In this document: positions 45,053 to 53,898 of the stretch, one piece after another | Numbering within the stretch: position 1 is the stretch's first letter | How the letters are laid out: the number at the start of each line of letters is the position of its first letter | DNA from: CAYFUR01 sp964346275 | GTDB lineage: Bacteria > Sumerlaeota > Sumerlaeia > SLMS01 | Reading direction: 5' to 3' | Length of the DNA stretch: 64,000 nucleotides | NCBI GenBank assembly: GCA_964346275.1 | Contig: CAYFUR010000005.1 | Span: 3,401-67,400, forward strand | The notes under the pieces: model-generated | What the model saw: the letters and a program-made list of their open reading frames with translations, nothing else | Told to the model about the DNA's origin: nothing | The model's database searches: none | Position numbers and translations under genes: made by a program

Positions 45053-45487
45053 ATGTTTCCCAGTGAAAAGCGCCGAAACGCCGATATCGTCTTCTATGAC
45101 GGAGGGTGCGGCTTTTGCCGCCGGTCTGTGCGTTTTGCGGCAAAACGCGAGCGAAACGGCCTGCTCCGGTTTGCGCCTCTTTACGGGAAAACCTTCGAGG
45201 GAGTCCTGCCCCGTGAAATCCGCCAGCAACTGCCCGAAGAGATCAACACCCTTCTCGTTTGGACCCGGGATGACGAGCTGCTCGACCGCTGGGTCGCGGT
45301 GCGCCACATCCTGCGGCTGATGACCTTTCCCTGGCCGCTTTTCGGGATACTGGGTTTTCTTGTGCCCACAGGCCTCGGCGACTGGTTCTATAACATTGTC
45401 GCGCGCCGCCGCGGCCGGATCCACTGGTCTTGCGGCGAGGATTGCCTGGTCAGCTCGCGGCGGGTTCGCGCGCGCATGCTTCCCTGA
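45053..45487 (+). CDS. DCC family (DUF393) thiol-disulfide oxidoreductase-like protein
   Basis: A 144-residue protein with the defining motif IVFYDGGCGFCRRSVRFA, a D-G-x-C-x-x-C redox-type site near the N-terminus. TLLVWTRDDELLDRWVAVRHIL and LGDWFYNIVARRR follow and are characteristic of the family. The biochemical role of DCC proteins is not established. A Shine-Dalgarno-like GGATTTGAGAA precedes the ATG. It stands alone between two leftward units. Confidence 0.88.
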   Translation: MFPSEKRRNADIVFYDGGCGFCRRSVRFAAKRERNGLLRFAPLYGKTFEGVLPREIRQQLPEEINTLLVWTRDDELLDRWVAVRHILRLMTFPWPLFGILGFLVPTGLGDWFYNIVARRRGRIHWSCGEDCLVSSRRVRARMLP

Positions 45488-45508
45488 GACCAGGCTTTCT
45501 GAAACCCG

Positions 45509-45799
45509 TCAGTCTCCCTGATAGACGATACTTGGCAAGACTCCCTTAAAGGGATGCGCCTCCGTGCGTTCGAAAACGCCGGCGGCGAGATACGGATCGT
45601 TTTCGATCTTCTCGCGAGCCTCATCTTCCGTTTCCACGTCCACAATAAACAGGCTTCCAGCGAAATCGGTCATAGGTCCGGCAATCACAATGCGGCCGGC
45701 CTCATCCCACGGTTTCCAATAAGCCAGGTGATCTTCCCGCGCGGCGGGGCGTTTTTCCTTGGAGCCGGGGGCATCCCACCCGATCAGCACAAAAAGCAT
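45509..45799 (-). CDS. YCII-related domain protein
   Basis: A 96-residue ferredoxin-like-fold protein beginning MLFVLIGWDAPGS, with the family His in AREDHLAYWKPW and an active-site-like Asp region GSLFIVDVETEDEARE. YCII proteins are thought to have enzyme activity, but substrates are unknown. AAGGA is 8 nt before the ATG at 45799; longer ORF versions lack a family match. It is the last gene of the ftsY-led operon, 26 nt after the preceding gene. Confidence 0.8.
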   Translation of the reverse strand: MLFVLIGWDAPGSKEKRPAAREDHLAYWKPWDEAGRIVIAGPMTDFAGSLFIVDVETEDEAREKIENDPYLAAGVFERTEAHPFKGVLPSIVYQGD

Positions 45800-45825
45800 C
45801 TTGGGATCCTTTAAGGGAGTAGGGT

Positions 45826-46896
45826 CTATCTGGCGGGATTTTCGTCTGCGAAGGAAAGGATTTTTTCCGCGCAAACGCTGGCGCCGTCCGTGCCGATGTC
45901 GGGCCAATCAAAATCGGAAAAGGCGAGGGAGTCGATGAGCCCGCCAAAACGCCCCTGCTGGACATCCTCCAGGGCAACGGCGGCGTGGGGCAGCAACGCA
46001 TCCATGGCCCGGAGCAAATAACCCGTCTCCCTGAATCCCTCGCGAGGGAGGTGAAGAAGGGGCCGGCGATTGGCGATGCACTCACTGACGATGCCGTAAC
46101 CCGGTTTGGAAAGCACGACATCGCAGGCGGCAAGGACATCGTGAAAGCGCGTTTGCCAGCCCTCGCCCAACCGGACAACGCGCGGGCCCTCCAGCTCGGC
46201 AAAGGTGAAAAAACGGACACGGGGATCGTCGCACTGAAGCGGCCGGCCCGCCAACTCGTCGCCCTTTAATGCAGCCAGGACGGGGAGATCGCTCTCATCG
46301 AGTCCAAGCTCCTGCCGGAGCGACACGGCGTTGGCCTCGCTTTTCCGGGCAATGATGGGCACTGGTTCGCAGCGGGGAAAGACTGTCAGTTCGTGGCCCA
46401 GGGGGACTTCCAGGGCGAGAGAGGTCTTTGCATACCAGGCGCTGATTTGCTCCACAATGTCCTCCAGGCCACTGTAGGCCGCGTAGATATGCTCCCAGGT
46501 GAAATTGGCGATCGCGATGGAAGAAACGCCCGCCCGGGCGGCGATTTCCGCCGCGGCGGGGGGAACGTCGAAAAGGACGAGATCAATCCGCTGTTCGCGA
46601 AGGAACGCCGCTTCTTTCTCGATCACTTCATCCGCGCGTGTATAGAAGGCGCGCGCCCGCTCGACGGTTTTTTCTTCATCGGTATAGAGAATACCGCGCT
46701 CGACGCATCCCGTATCGGTTTGAACGGAGGTAATATGCACGGGGGGATCGATTTCCCGTTGGAGCAACGCCGCCGGGGCCGTCGTCCGAACGAAAAAGTG
46801 AAGGGAGGGATCGCGCTGGCGAAGAGCCTTCATCACCGTCACGGCACGCATCGCGTGTCCGAAGCCGTGGCCGGTTATGTAAAAGGCGATCTTCAC
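45826..46896 (-). CDS. GT-B fold glycosyltransferase-like protein
   Basis: A 356-residue protein starting KIAFYITGHGFGHAMRAVTV; the G-x-G-F-G-H-x-x-R motif is shared with MurG-like transferases and with the N-terminal domain of plant L-arabinokinases. The C-terminal donor-type region reads ACDVVLSKPGYGIVSECIAN, followed by RRPLLHLPREGFRE. It probably recognises a nucleotide sugar; no acceptor can be proposed. The start is GTG at 46896 with GAGGAAAAA upstream, 12 nt after the DUF2007 gene. Part of the ftsY operon. Confidence 0.78.
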   Translation of the reverse strand: MKIAFYITGHGFGHAMRAVTVMKALRQRDPSLHFFVRTTAPAALLQREIDPPVHITSVQTDTGCVERGILYTDEEKTVERARAFYTRADEVIEKEAAFLREQRIDLVLFDVPPAAAEIAARAGVSSIAIANFTWEHIYAAYSGLEDIVEQISAWYAKTSLALEVPLGHELTVFPRCEPVPIIARKSEANAVSLRQELGLDESDLPVLAALKGDELAGRPLQCDDPRVRFFTFAELEGPRVVRLGEGWQTRFHDVLAACDVVLSKPGYGIVSECIANRRPLLHLPREGFRETGYLLRAMDALLPHAAVALEDVQQGRFGGLIDSLAFSDFDWPDIGTDGASVCAEKILSFADENPAR

Positions 46897-46908
46897 GGGG
46901 CTTTTTCC

Positions 46909-47130
46909 TCAGGGCAGCAGTTCTTCCTGTTCGAGCAAGCGGCGCGCATCCTCCACGTCAGGCTGGAAGACTTCGAGGCGCACGGGAACAAGAAACCCGG
47001 TGGCATAGCCCGCCTGATTGCTGTCGAAAACGGCGCATTGGATCCCGGCGTTTTCCAGCGTGAGGCGGGCAATTTCGGCCTGATGGGCGAAGGGGAATTC
47101 CGCCACGGTGACAAGGGATGGCTCGGACAT
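46909..47130 (-). CDS. DUF2007-type small protein
   Basis: A 73-residue protein with the pattern VTVAEFPFAHQAEIARLTLE, then AGIQCAVFDSN and PVRLEVFQPDVEDARRLLEQ. This is the DUF2007 (putative signal-transducing, GlnB-like fold) family, in which the domain reads a position shift between two strands and a helix. Function is unknown. It begins 2 nt after the ftsY stop codon, so it is almost certainly co-translated. Confidence 0.78.
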   Translation of the reverse strand: MSEPSLVTVAEFPFAHQAEIARLTLENAGIQCAVFDSNQAGYATGFLVPVRLEVFQPDVEDARRLLEQEELLP

Positions 47131-47132
47131 GT

Positions 47133-48443
47133 CTAGACAGCTTCTTTCTCTTCCTGGAACAGGGCGGCGGCGAATTGCTCGGGATCGAAATCGCGGAGAT
47201 CGTCGATCCCTTCGCCGACGCCCACCAGGGTCACGGGGATATCAAACTGGTCTCGGATACTGATGAGGATGCCGCCCTTGGCCGTGCCGTCGAGCTTGGT
47301 CATGACAATGCCGGTGACATCGGACGCCTCGGAGAAAAGTTTCACCTGCTGAACGGCGTTCTGGCCCGTCGTCGCATCAAGGACGAGGAGCGTCTCGTGG
47401 GGCGCGTCGGGGATGACTTTTTTGCAGACACGGGAAATCTTGCCGAATTCTTCCATGAGGCTGGTCTTGGTGTGAAGGCGTCCAGCCGTGTCGATGAAAA
47501 CGACATCGATGTTGCGGGCCTTGGCGGCCTGGAGCGCGTCGTAGGCGAGGCCGCTCGGGTCCGCGCCCATTTTGCTTTTCATGAATTCGCTGCCGGTGCG
47601 CTGGGACCAGATTTCGAGCTGCTCGATCGCGGCGGCGCGGAAGGTATCCCCCGCCACCATCATCGTTTTCAGTCCGGCGTCCTGGCATCGCTTGGCCATC
47701 TTGCCGATGGTCGTCGTTTTGCCCACACCATTCACTCCCACGACCATGACGACGTAGGGCCCCTCGGGATTCTTGGGCTGGAAAACCCGGGCGTTGCCTT
47801 CGAAGACTTCTTCAAGCGTTTCGCGCAAGAGCTGCATGATGGCGTCGGCGCCCTCGATGTTTTCCTTCTTGGCGCGTTTGCGCATGCGGTCGACAATCTT
47901 CAGGGTGGTTTCCATGGAAACGTCCGAGGCGACCAGGATGTCTTCGATCTGCTCGGCGGTGTCGTCGTCGAGCTTGCCGCTCATGCCGATGGCGGCGCGG
48001 ATCGACTGGATAAAGCTCCCCGACCCGGCGCGCAGCCGTTCGCGAAGGCGCTGGAACCAGGATTTCTTGACCACCGGTTCCTCGGCGGACTGGGCCGCGG
48101 CGGGCTCGGCCGCTTCTTCCGGAGCCACTTCCCCCTCGGCGGTTTCGCTCTCCACCGCTTCCTCGGGCGGTTTTTCTTCTTTTTTCCCAAAGAACCGCGC
48201 GAAGACGCCGCGCTTTTTCTGCTCTTCGATGGCCTCTTCGGCGCCGGGAGCCATGTCGAACCCGGCGGGCGGAACGTATTCTTCTTCCTCCGCCGGAGCC
48301 TCGGCGGGGGCCTGTTCCCGCGCCTCGGCGGCTTCAGCGGCGGCCTGGTCCTCGTCGGGAGGCGCCTCGACGTGCTTGGCGGTAAAAAGGCGGCTGAAAA
48401 AGCCCGGCTTGGGTGTTTTCGATCCAGTTTCTTCTTCGTGCAA
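47133..48443 (-). CDS. ftsY: Signal recognition particle receptor FtsY
   Basis: A 436-residue SRP GTPase that receives ribosome-SRP complexes at the membrane. The N-terminal ~125 residues are an acidic Ala/Glu/Pro-rich A domain with Phe-rich ends (GFFSRLFTAK, GVFARFFGKK). NG-domain motifs are VVGVNGVGKTTTIGKMA (G1 near 235), GDTFRAAAIEQL, DTAGR, TKLDGTAKGG and GVGEGIDDLRDFDPEQFA. The start is placed at TTG 48443 because GGAGGG lies 9 nt upstream. The ATG at 48488 has no ribosome-binding site. The stop TAG lies within a GTCTAGAC palindrome. DUF2007, glycosyltransferase and YCII genes follow. Confidence 0.95.
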   Translation of the reverse strand: MHEEETGSKTPKPGFFSRLFTAKHVEAPPDEDQAAAEAAEAREQAPAEAPAEEEEYVPPAGFDMAPGAEEAIEEQKKRGVFARFFGKKEEKPPEEAVESETAEGEVAPEEAAEPAAAQSAEEPVVKKSWFQRLRERLRAGSGSFIQSIRAAIGMSGKLDDDTAEQIEDILVASDVSMETTLKIVDRMRKRAKKENIEGADAIMQLLRETLEEVFEGNARVFQPKNPEGPYVVMVVGVNGVGKTTTIGKMAKRCQDAGLKTMMVAGDTFRAAAIEQLEIWSQRTGSEFMKSKMGADPSGLAYDALQAAKARNIDVVFIDTAGRLHTKTSLMEEFGKISRVCKKVIPDAPHETLLVLDATTGQNAVQQVKLFSEASDVTGIVMTKLDGTAKGGILISIRDQFDIPVTLVGVGEGIDDLRDFDPEQFAAALFQEEKEAV

Positions 48444-48554
48444 GGCGCGGAACCCTCCGATTTGCCCAGATTCACAGCAGGGGGGCATGTGAGGAGCAAA
48501 TCATGTGACGGCTCGCCCCCTCGCGGCAAGGAACAATGGGAAAGCGCTTTGGTC

Positions 48555-50741
48555 TCAGTACAACGTCCAACTGTCCGCCGGTTCCTGGGCCAGCTCGATA
48601 TTCACGGTGACGATGTCGCCAGCCTGGGGAATCTGGCCGAGGGCGGTGGTTTCGTCCGGCCCGAAGGACGCTTCCAGGACGCTTGAGCCAACCCCGGCAT
48701 CGAGAATGGCAAACCACCCGCTGCCATCAGTGGTGGTTTCCGTGCCCGGCTCGCCCTGGATGCGGACCGTCGCGTGGTCCAGCGGTTCGCCGTCGAGCGT
48801 CACCGTGCCCTCGAAAATGCCGGTGGTGGGCTGGGTCTTCCAGGTCGCTTCCGGCGGGTCGACCCAGGTGGTGAAGACCTGGGTGCGCAGCGCCTGGTAG
48901 AAGTCCGCGCGGGAGGCGTTTGCGGCGTTCACTTCGCTGTCCCAGTCGTAAATGTTCAGGCCATCCGCTCCGGCCTCGCGGGCGTAGAGGAGTTGATCCA
49001 TGGAATCCTGCACGGAATCCTGGAGGTAAGCGCCGATGCCGATAATGCTGCCGCGCTTGTCGTCGTTGGCGAGTGAGAGGTCCGTCCATCCCTCGAAGCG
49101 GGAATCGCTCGTGGAATAATTCATCAGCGCGTTGTAATCGAGAATGCCTTCCTCCAGCCAGCCGACCCAGTCCTGGAAAACACCGGCGTAGGCCGAGGAG
49201 AAGGGATAGTCGGACGGATCGTAGTTGAAACCCCAGTTGACGGTATCGGCGGTGAGGATGACCTGGGGGTCGGCCATGGCGGACTTGACATAAATCTTCT
49301 TCACTGCCTTGGTCACGTTTTCCCGCCGCCAGTCCTCCCAGTCGGGGTCGCCTCCGGCGGGCTGCCCCGTCTCGTTATGGATCGTGTTGAAACGCTGGAC
49401 GCTGACCGGATTGTAGCCCCAGTCGCCTGAATATTCCGGATAACGGATATAGTCCAAATTGATGCCATCGATGTCGTAGTTTTCCACGCAATCCACAATC
49501 ACCGCGACGTTGTGATCGATGACGCCGGGATGGCCGGGATCGAGATAGCTGTTTGTCCCGCCGGTGGTGCCGCCGGTGGAGGTGCTCATGATATACTCGG
49601 GATGCTGGGAAAGGACGTGCTGGGGGTGGAGAGTCTCGCCACGCGTGATGCGGTGCATGACAAACCAGCCGTGAACGTGTATATACGGTTTTCCATCGCT
49701 GGTATCGTGCGCGAGGTCGATCAGGTATTGGAGGGGATCATAGTCCGGCCCGCCGGTGATGTTGGTGGCCCGGGGTTCCAGGCTGGAATCATAGTAAGCG
49801 TCCCCGATTTTGCGAATCTCCACCATCACGGTGTTGATGTTGTTGGCGCGGCAGGTTTCAATGAAACGCTCGGCGTCTTCCTCGCTGAGCAGCGGGTTTC
49901 CGCCTTGCCAGGAGTCGGCCCAGATGACGCGGTATTCGGGCGGGAATTCCTCCCCAACGGTGTATTGCGCCACCTGGCTCTGGCTGACATTCGATCCCGT
50001 ATCCTGGGCACGAATAAAGAAGCTGACCTGGTCGCCATCGGGCAAACCGGGAATCGTCGCGCCGTAAACATCATCGTTGGCCGCGCCGTCGCCGTGAGCG
50101 CCGTCGTCCAAGGCCGGAACAAGATTGGAACTCCCGGCGGAGGGGCTGGAATAGACGAGATGCACGGAGGAAAGGCCCTCGTCGTCAGTGACGCGGGCCG
50201 TCACCTGGCTCGGCACATTGGCGTCCGGGATGGGAGGATCGTTGGCCACCTGGGAGATAACCGGCGGATCGTCGACGGGCTCGGAAAAGCGAATAGCATC
50301 GGCGATATACGCCCCGCCGCCGAGGCCGCTGTCGAGCTGGACGCTGCCGCTGGTGCCGGCCTCAAAACGGAACTCGCCCAGCTCCACCGCGTCGATGAAC
50401 AGCCCTCCCTCCTGGCTAATGATCACTTCCTCTTCGCCATCAGCGTGATCGATCGTGTATCGCGCCTGGGTCGTGCGGTTGTCGGAACGGAGAAAAATCG
50501 CCGACACCTCGTAGAACCCCGTTTCCGGAATATCCGGGGTCCAGGTTGCGGTGCTGAAGGGATCTTCTTCCGGAAGGGTGAAGCGATACGTTCCCCCATT
50601 GTATCCGGTGGAATTGCTGGTGGTCCACACGCCGGTCTCGGTATAGGCGGGCGCCCCGTCGTCGTTATCGACCACGACCCCCTGGGCTGGTGCGGATGCT
50701 GCAGAGCCGACGGCCAGAATCGCGGAAAGCAGAAGTCTCAA
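48555..50741 (-). CDS. Secreted GHL10 glycoside-hydrolase-like protein with golvesin-type domain
   Basis: A 728-residue modular exported protein. After the signal peptide (LLLSAILAVGSAASAPAQG), residues 22-155 resemble golvesin/xanthan-lyase accessory domains (ATWTPDIPETGFYEVSAIFL, ending YIADAIRF). A short Ig-like stretch follows. Residues about 270-620 are a GHL10 (DUF187-type) barrel with RVIWADSWQGGNPLLSEEDA, HVHGWFVMHRI and YDIDGINLDYIRYPEYSGDW, whose Asp residues are likely catalytic. The last 85 residues form a carboxypeptidase-regulatory-like beta domain (GTVTLDGEPLDHATVRIQGE). It probably acts on polysaccharide or peptidoglycan outside the cell. TTG start with AGGAGGAAGGG upstream. 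Confidence 0.88.
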   Translation of the reverse strand: MRLLLSAILAVGSAASAPAQGVVVDNDDGAPAYTETGVWTTSNSTGYNGGTYRFTLPEEDPFSTATWTPDIPETGFYEVSAIFLRSDNRTTQARYTIDHADGEEEVIISQEGGLFIDAVELGEFRFEAGTSGSVQLDSGLGGGAYIADAIRFSEPVDDPPVISQVANDPPIPDANVPSQVTARVTDDEGLSSVHLVYSSPSAGSSNLVPALDDGAHGDGAANDDVYGATIPGLPDGDQVSFFIRAQDTGSNVSQSQVAQYTVGEEFPPEYRVIWADSWQGGNPLLSEEDAERFIETCRANNINTVMVEIRKIGDAYYDSSLEPRATNITGGPDYDPLQYLIDLAHDTSDGKPYIHVHGWFVMHRITRGETLHPQHVLSQHPEYIMSTSTGGTTGGTNSYLDPGHPGVIDHNVAVIVDCVENYDIDGINLDYIRYPEYSGDWGYNPVSVQRFNTIHNETGQPAGGDPDWEDWRRENVTKAVKKIYVKSAMADPQVILTADTVNWGFNYDPSDYPFSSAYAGVFQDWVGWLEEGILDYNALMNYSTSDSRFEGWTDLSLANDDKRGSIIGIGAYLQDSVQDSMDQLLYAREAGADGLNIYDWDSEVNAANASRADFYQALRTQVFTTWVDPPEATWKTQPTTGIFEGTVTLDGEPLDHATVRIQGEPGTETTTDGSGWFAILDAGVGSSVLEASFGPDETTALGQIPQAGDIVTVNIELAQEPADSWTLY

Positions 50742-50844
50742 AATCCCTTCCTCCTCGGTGGTTGGAATTGCAGACAGGCTTCATGGCGGAGAAGCGAGGG
50801 ATCTTCAAGCCTGATTCGAATAAAATCCTGCTTCGAGCCTGTCG

Positions 50845-51966
50845 TTAGTGAAACAACCGCAACGCCGCCTGCAGGGGACGGCGCCCGGCAAGCCATTTCA
50901 TCCAGGGACGGGCCATCCACCAGGCCAGATAGAGGATCGTTGCGATCGCGATGACGTGGAGGAAGGGCGAAACGCCGCTTTGCGTTTCTTGGGCCTGGCG
51001 GACAATCATGGGAATGCCGGTGGCGACGTAGAAATAATCGAGCGCCAGCCCGAGCCCGATCGCGCAAATCATAATGGAAAACAGATAAACGGCCAGCCCG
51101 CGCGTCCCGAGCATCGCCCGCACGGCCACCAGCGAGGCCATGCTGGTGGCCGGACCCGCCAGCAGCAGCACGAGAGCCGTTCCCGGCGACATGCCCTTGG
51201 CAATCAGCGCCGCCACAAACGGCGTGGCGCCGGAAGCGCAGATATAAATAAACACACCAACCACGGAGACGGCCAGCATCCCCGCAAGGCCTCCGCCCAG
51301 GTAGTTTTCCAGAATTCCCTCGGGCAGGAGCGCCATCAGAATGCCGGTGGCGAGGATGCCGATGACATAGTATTTCCCAAGAGAAGGGAGCAGATCGGTA
51401 AAAGCGTAGGACTGGCCGGAGAGCAGCCGCCGCTTCCAGGTGCGGCGCTCGCCCGCGGGAGGATCCTGGGCCGCCGCCCCGCAGGAAGAGGAGGAGCAAC
51501 AACCCCCGGTCTTCTTTTCCGCCTGCTCTTCCACCACGGGTGCCGTGCCCAGATCTCCGCGCCTGTCCAAGAGATTCTGCACTGTTCCGGCAAAAAGGCT
51601 GGTCACAAAAGCGCCAATGATCCGCGCTGCCGCGAAGATAGGATTCATGAGCCCGATGGTCAGGAGAACCGAATCAACACCCGTCTCCGGTGTTGAGATC
51701 AGGAAGGAACTGGTGGCGCCGCGATTCGCCCCGCTGCGCCGAAGTTGCATCGCCACCGGCAGCACGGAGCACGAGCAGAGCGGAAGCGGCACGCCAATCA
51801 GGGCCGCGCGGTAGACGGATTTGAAGCTCGGCTGGGAGAGAAGCCGCTTGAGCGAATCCGCGCGGAGAAAGGCCTGGATGAGCCCGGCGAAGAACGTCCC
51901 GAGGAGAATATAGGGAGCCGCCTCGAGGACGACCTGATAACAATTCTCAAGTATGTCGGCCAGCAT
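50845..51966 (-). CDS. Permease of the SO_0444/ArsP (DUF318) type, likely metal efflux
   Basis: A 373-residue permease with two bundles of helices separated by a Cys-rich linker. The first bundle carries GVPLPLCSCSVLPVAMQLRR, the signature of this family, and TPETGVDSVLLT; the linker has GGCCSSSSCG; the second bundle repeats the fold with SGATPFVAALIAKGMSPGTA. Family members export copper/zinc or organoarsenicals, and the cysteines suggest a soft-metal substrate. GGAGGT is 5 nt before the ATG at 51966. It diverges from the sigma-factor gene. Confidence 0.85.
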   Translation of the reverse strand: MLADILENCYQVVLEAAPYILLGTFFAGLIQAFLRADSLKRLLSQPSFKSVYRAALIGVPLPLCSCSVLPVAMQLRRSGANRGATSSFLISTPETGVDSVLLTIGLMNPIFAAARIIGAFVTSLFAGTVQNLLDRRGDLGTAPVVEEQAEKKTGGCCSSSSCGAAAQDPPAGERRTWKRRLLSGQSYAFTDLLPSLGKYYVIGILATGILMALLPEGILENYLGGGLAGMLAVSVVGVFIYICASGATPFVAALIAKGMSPGTALVLLLAGPATSMASLVAVRAMLGTRGLAVYLFSIMICAIGLGLALDYFYVATGIPMIVRQAQETQSGVSPFLHVIAIATILYLAWWMARPWMKWLAGRRPLQAALRLFH

Positions 51967-52129
51967 GCAGACCTCCAAAGGAAGAGGAGGTTACTCAAGT
52001 CGGGTGCCAAAGACCATTCTTTTTCCCTTGGGCGGAAAGATTTTCCGGGGAGAATTAAACCTGGAGGTTACGCCGGACGACCCTTTTAATGGTATTCGAG
52101 ATTTCAGCGTCGCGGCAGGAACTCCTTCC

Positions 52130-52744
52130 ATGGACGAACAGAAGCTCCTGAGACTGGCCGGACGCGGTGATCGCGAGGCGTTTCGCCTGGTGTATCAGGA
52201 GCACGTCCGCACCCTTTACGCCGTGGCGCTGCGCGTGACGCGCAATTACGAAGACGCGGAGGAAGCCGTGCAGGATGCCTTTGTCCAGCTCGTGCGCCAG
52301 GGATCGAAAGCGTCGCGCATCCGGAGCGGCCGGGCGTGGCTGATCCAGGTGACTACACGGCGCTCCATCGACCTGGTCCGCCGGCGCACGGCGCGCAGGG
52401 AAGACCCGCTGGCCACGAGTTGGGACGACGCGGCGGCGGCTCATATCATCCCCCTGGACGCATTGACGAGCCGCGAGCCGCTGGCGCGAGACCGGCTGCA
52501 CGACGAAGAGCTTTCCATGCGCATCCGCGAGCTGGCGGGCCAACTCCCCGAACGCCAGATGCTGGCGTTCACCCTGCGGCACTTCCAGGGGATGTCGCTC
52601 GCCGAAGTGGCCGAGGCGATGGAATGCAGCGTGGGCGCCGTGAAATCCCATCTGCATCATGGATTGAACAAGATGCGGCGCTGGCTGCGCCAGGACGGGT
52701 TTTTGGTGGAGGGGAGGACCCCCCGCCGGGAGGCGGATCGATGA
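52130..52744 (+). CDS. ECF-type RNA polymerase sigma factor
   Basis: A 204-residue group 4 sigma factor. Region 2 is RGDREAFRLVYQEHVRTLYA with NYEDAEEAVQDAFVQL and a DNA-melting segment ending TRRSIDLVRRR. Region 4 has LPERQMLAFTLRHFQGMSLA and a helix-turn-helix, AEVAEAMECSVGAVKSHLHH. AGGA lies about 10 nt before the ATG at 52130. The anti-sigma gene overlaps by 4 nt, and a secretion-type operon follows 60 nt after that, making it the likely regulated target. No classic ECF autoregulatory promoter was recognised upstream. Confidence 0.93.
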   Translation: MDEQKLLRLAGRGDREAFRLVYQEHVRTLYAVALRVTRNYEDAEEAVQDAFVQLVRQGSKASRIRSGRAWLIQVTTRRSIDLVRRRTARREDPLATSWDDAAAAHIIPLDALTSREPLARDRLHDEELSMRIRELAGQLPERQMLAFTLRHFQGMSLAEVAEAMECSVGAVKSHLHHGLNKMRRWLRQDGFLVEGRTPRREADR

Positions 52745-53265
52745 AAATGATGAGTTGCCGCCATTTCGAAGAACATCTGGAGGAATACGCGAGCGGAACC
52801 CTGCCCGATTTCGAGCGCCAGGCCATGGGGGAGCACGCGGCCCGTTGCGCCTGGTGCGCGGAAAGCCTTGCCCAGGTTTCTTCTGTTGTGTCCGCCGCGC
52901 GGCGTGATCCGCTGGCGCTCCCCGGTGATGCCTATTTCGACGACTTGCTGGTGCGGCTGGAAGACGGCATGGAGGCGGATGGCCTGCTGGAAACGCCCCG
53001 GCGCACCGCGATTCGAGGCCGTCCGGCGCGGCTGTTTTCTCCGGCTCAAACATCGGCGCTGGCGACGGCCTGCTTCGCGTTTCTGCTGTGGGCCCAGGTG
53101 GGGCTGGCGCTGCTGGCGCCGTGGAATCTCGCGGAGAGCCGGGCCGCTGGCCTCACGGCACGGGAAACCGCTCCCGCCGCCCTGGACGTCCCCACCTTGC
53201 AGGAAAGCGTCCAAGAGCGGAACCGCAAGATTGAAGAGATTTATCGCAAAACCGACTTTTCCTGA
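52741..53265 (+). CDS. Zinc-finger anti-sigma factor, membrane anchored
   Basis: A 174-residue protein. The N-terminus has a ZAS-type zinc motif: C6, H32, C36 and C39 in MSCRHFEEHLEEY and GEHAARCAWC. A single membrane helix lies near residues 105-125 (ALATACFAFLLWAQVGLALL), with a ~50-residue outer part ending in a charged helix. Such proteins hold the cognate sigma at the membrane until a signal arrives. The ATG overlaps the sigma stop (ATGA), so the two are translationally coupled. Confidence 0.88.
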   Translation: MKMMSCRHFEEHLEEYASGTLPDFERQAMGEHAARCAWCAESLAQVSSVVSAARRDPLALPGDAYFDDLLVRLEDGMEADGLLETPRRTAIRGRPARLFSPAQTSALATACFAFLLWAQVGLALLAPWNLAESRAAGLTARETAPAALDVPTLQESVQERNRKIEEIYRKTDFS

Positions 53266-53325
53266 TAAACGTTTTCTCCCCGAGCTGCGACATATCCGTC
53301 AGAACGACCAGAAAGGTGCCCGCCG

Positions 53326-53847
53326 ATGAGAAGAGGCCGTGGGTTTACGTATATCGAGCTGATGGTGGTCATGGGCGTGCTTGCCCTGCTGGCGGCGATC
53401 GCGATTCCCAATTTCATGGAAGCGCAAACGCGCGCCGATGTCTCGCGTTCCGTCGCCGACCTGACAGCCCTCTCCCACGCCCTGGAGAGCTATCGCATCG
53501 ATGAAGAAATGTATCCCCTCAACCAGAAGGGCCTGATCCCCGATGACGCACTGGTGGGGCTGACCACGCCCATTTCCTACATCATGACGCTCCCCCGCTT
53601 TCCCGATTACGCTGCAAAAAAAGAATACAGGCTCCCTCCCGTGTATATCAACCTGGGCCAGGTCTTCCCTCCGGAAAATCCGTATATGCGGCCCCATGCG
53701 GGGGGGATGGCTGTCTACAGCATTTCGTGGGACGGTCCCGACGGCGAGCGCAGCCTGAAGGTCGAGGACGATGAGCCGGAATACATCATCTACGACCCGA
53801 CAAATGGAACCCGTTCCGGTGGGGATGTCGTCCTGTTCGGGCCATAA
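53326..53847 (+). CDS. GspG-like major pseudopilin
   Basis: A 173-residue pseudopilin. The leader MRRGRG is cut before FTYIELMVVMGVLALLAAIA, with Glu+5 kept. The body has the TPISYI and YDPTNGT landmarks also present in the pseudopilin at 17771-18433, showing the two are paralogues. Type II secretion or type IV pilus assembly systems polymerise such subunits from the inner membrane. AAAGGTG precedes the ATG. It is the first gene of the secretion operon after the sigma/anti-sigma pair. Confidence 0.85.
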   Translation: MRRGRGFTYIELMVVMGVLALLAAIAIPNFMEAQTRADVSRSVADLTALSHALESYRIDEEMYPLNQKGLIPDDALVGLTTPISYIMTLPRFPDYAAKKEYRLPPVYINLGQVFPPENPYMRPHAGGMAVYSISWDGPDGERSLKVEDDEPEYIIYDPTNGTRSGGDVVLFGP

Positions 53848-53898
53848 GCCACCGGAGATTTCAAGCCGAACGAATTGTCTAGACAAGGATAGAGGATC

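Noticed and set aside
50773..50843. Inverted repeat GACAGGCT/AGCCTGTC after the permease as a terminator
   Set aside because: The loop is over 50 nt and no T-run follows; it may be chance.
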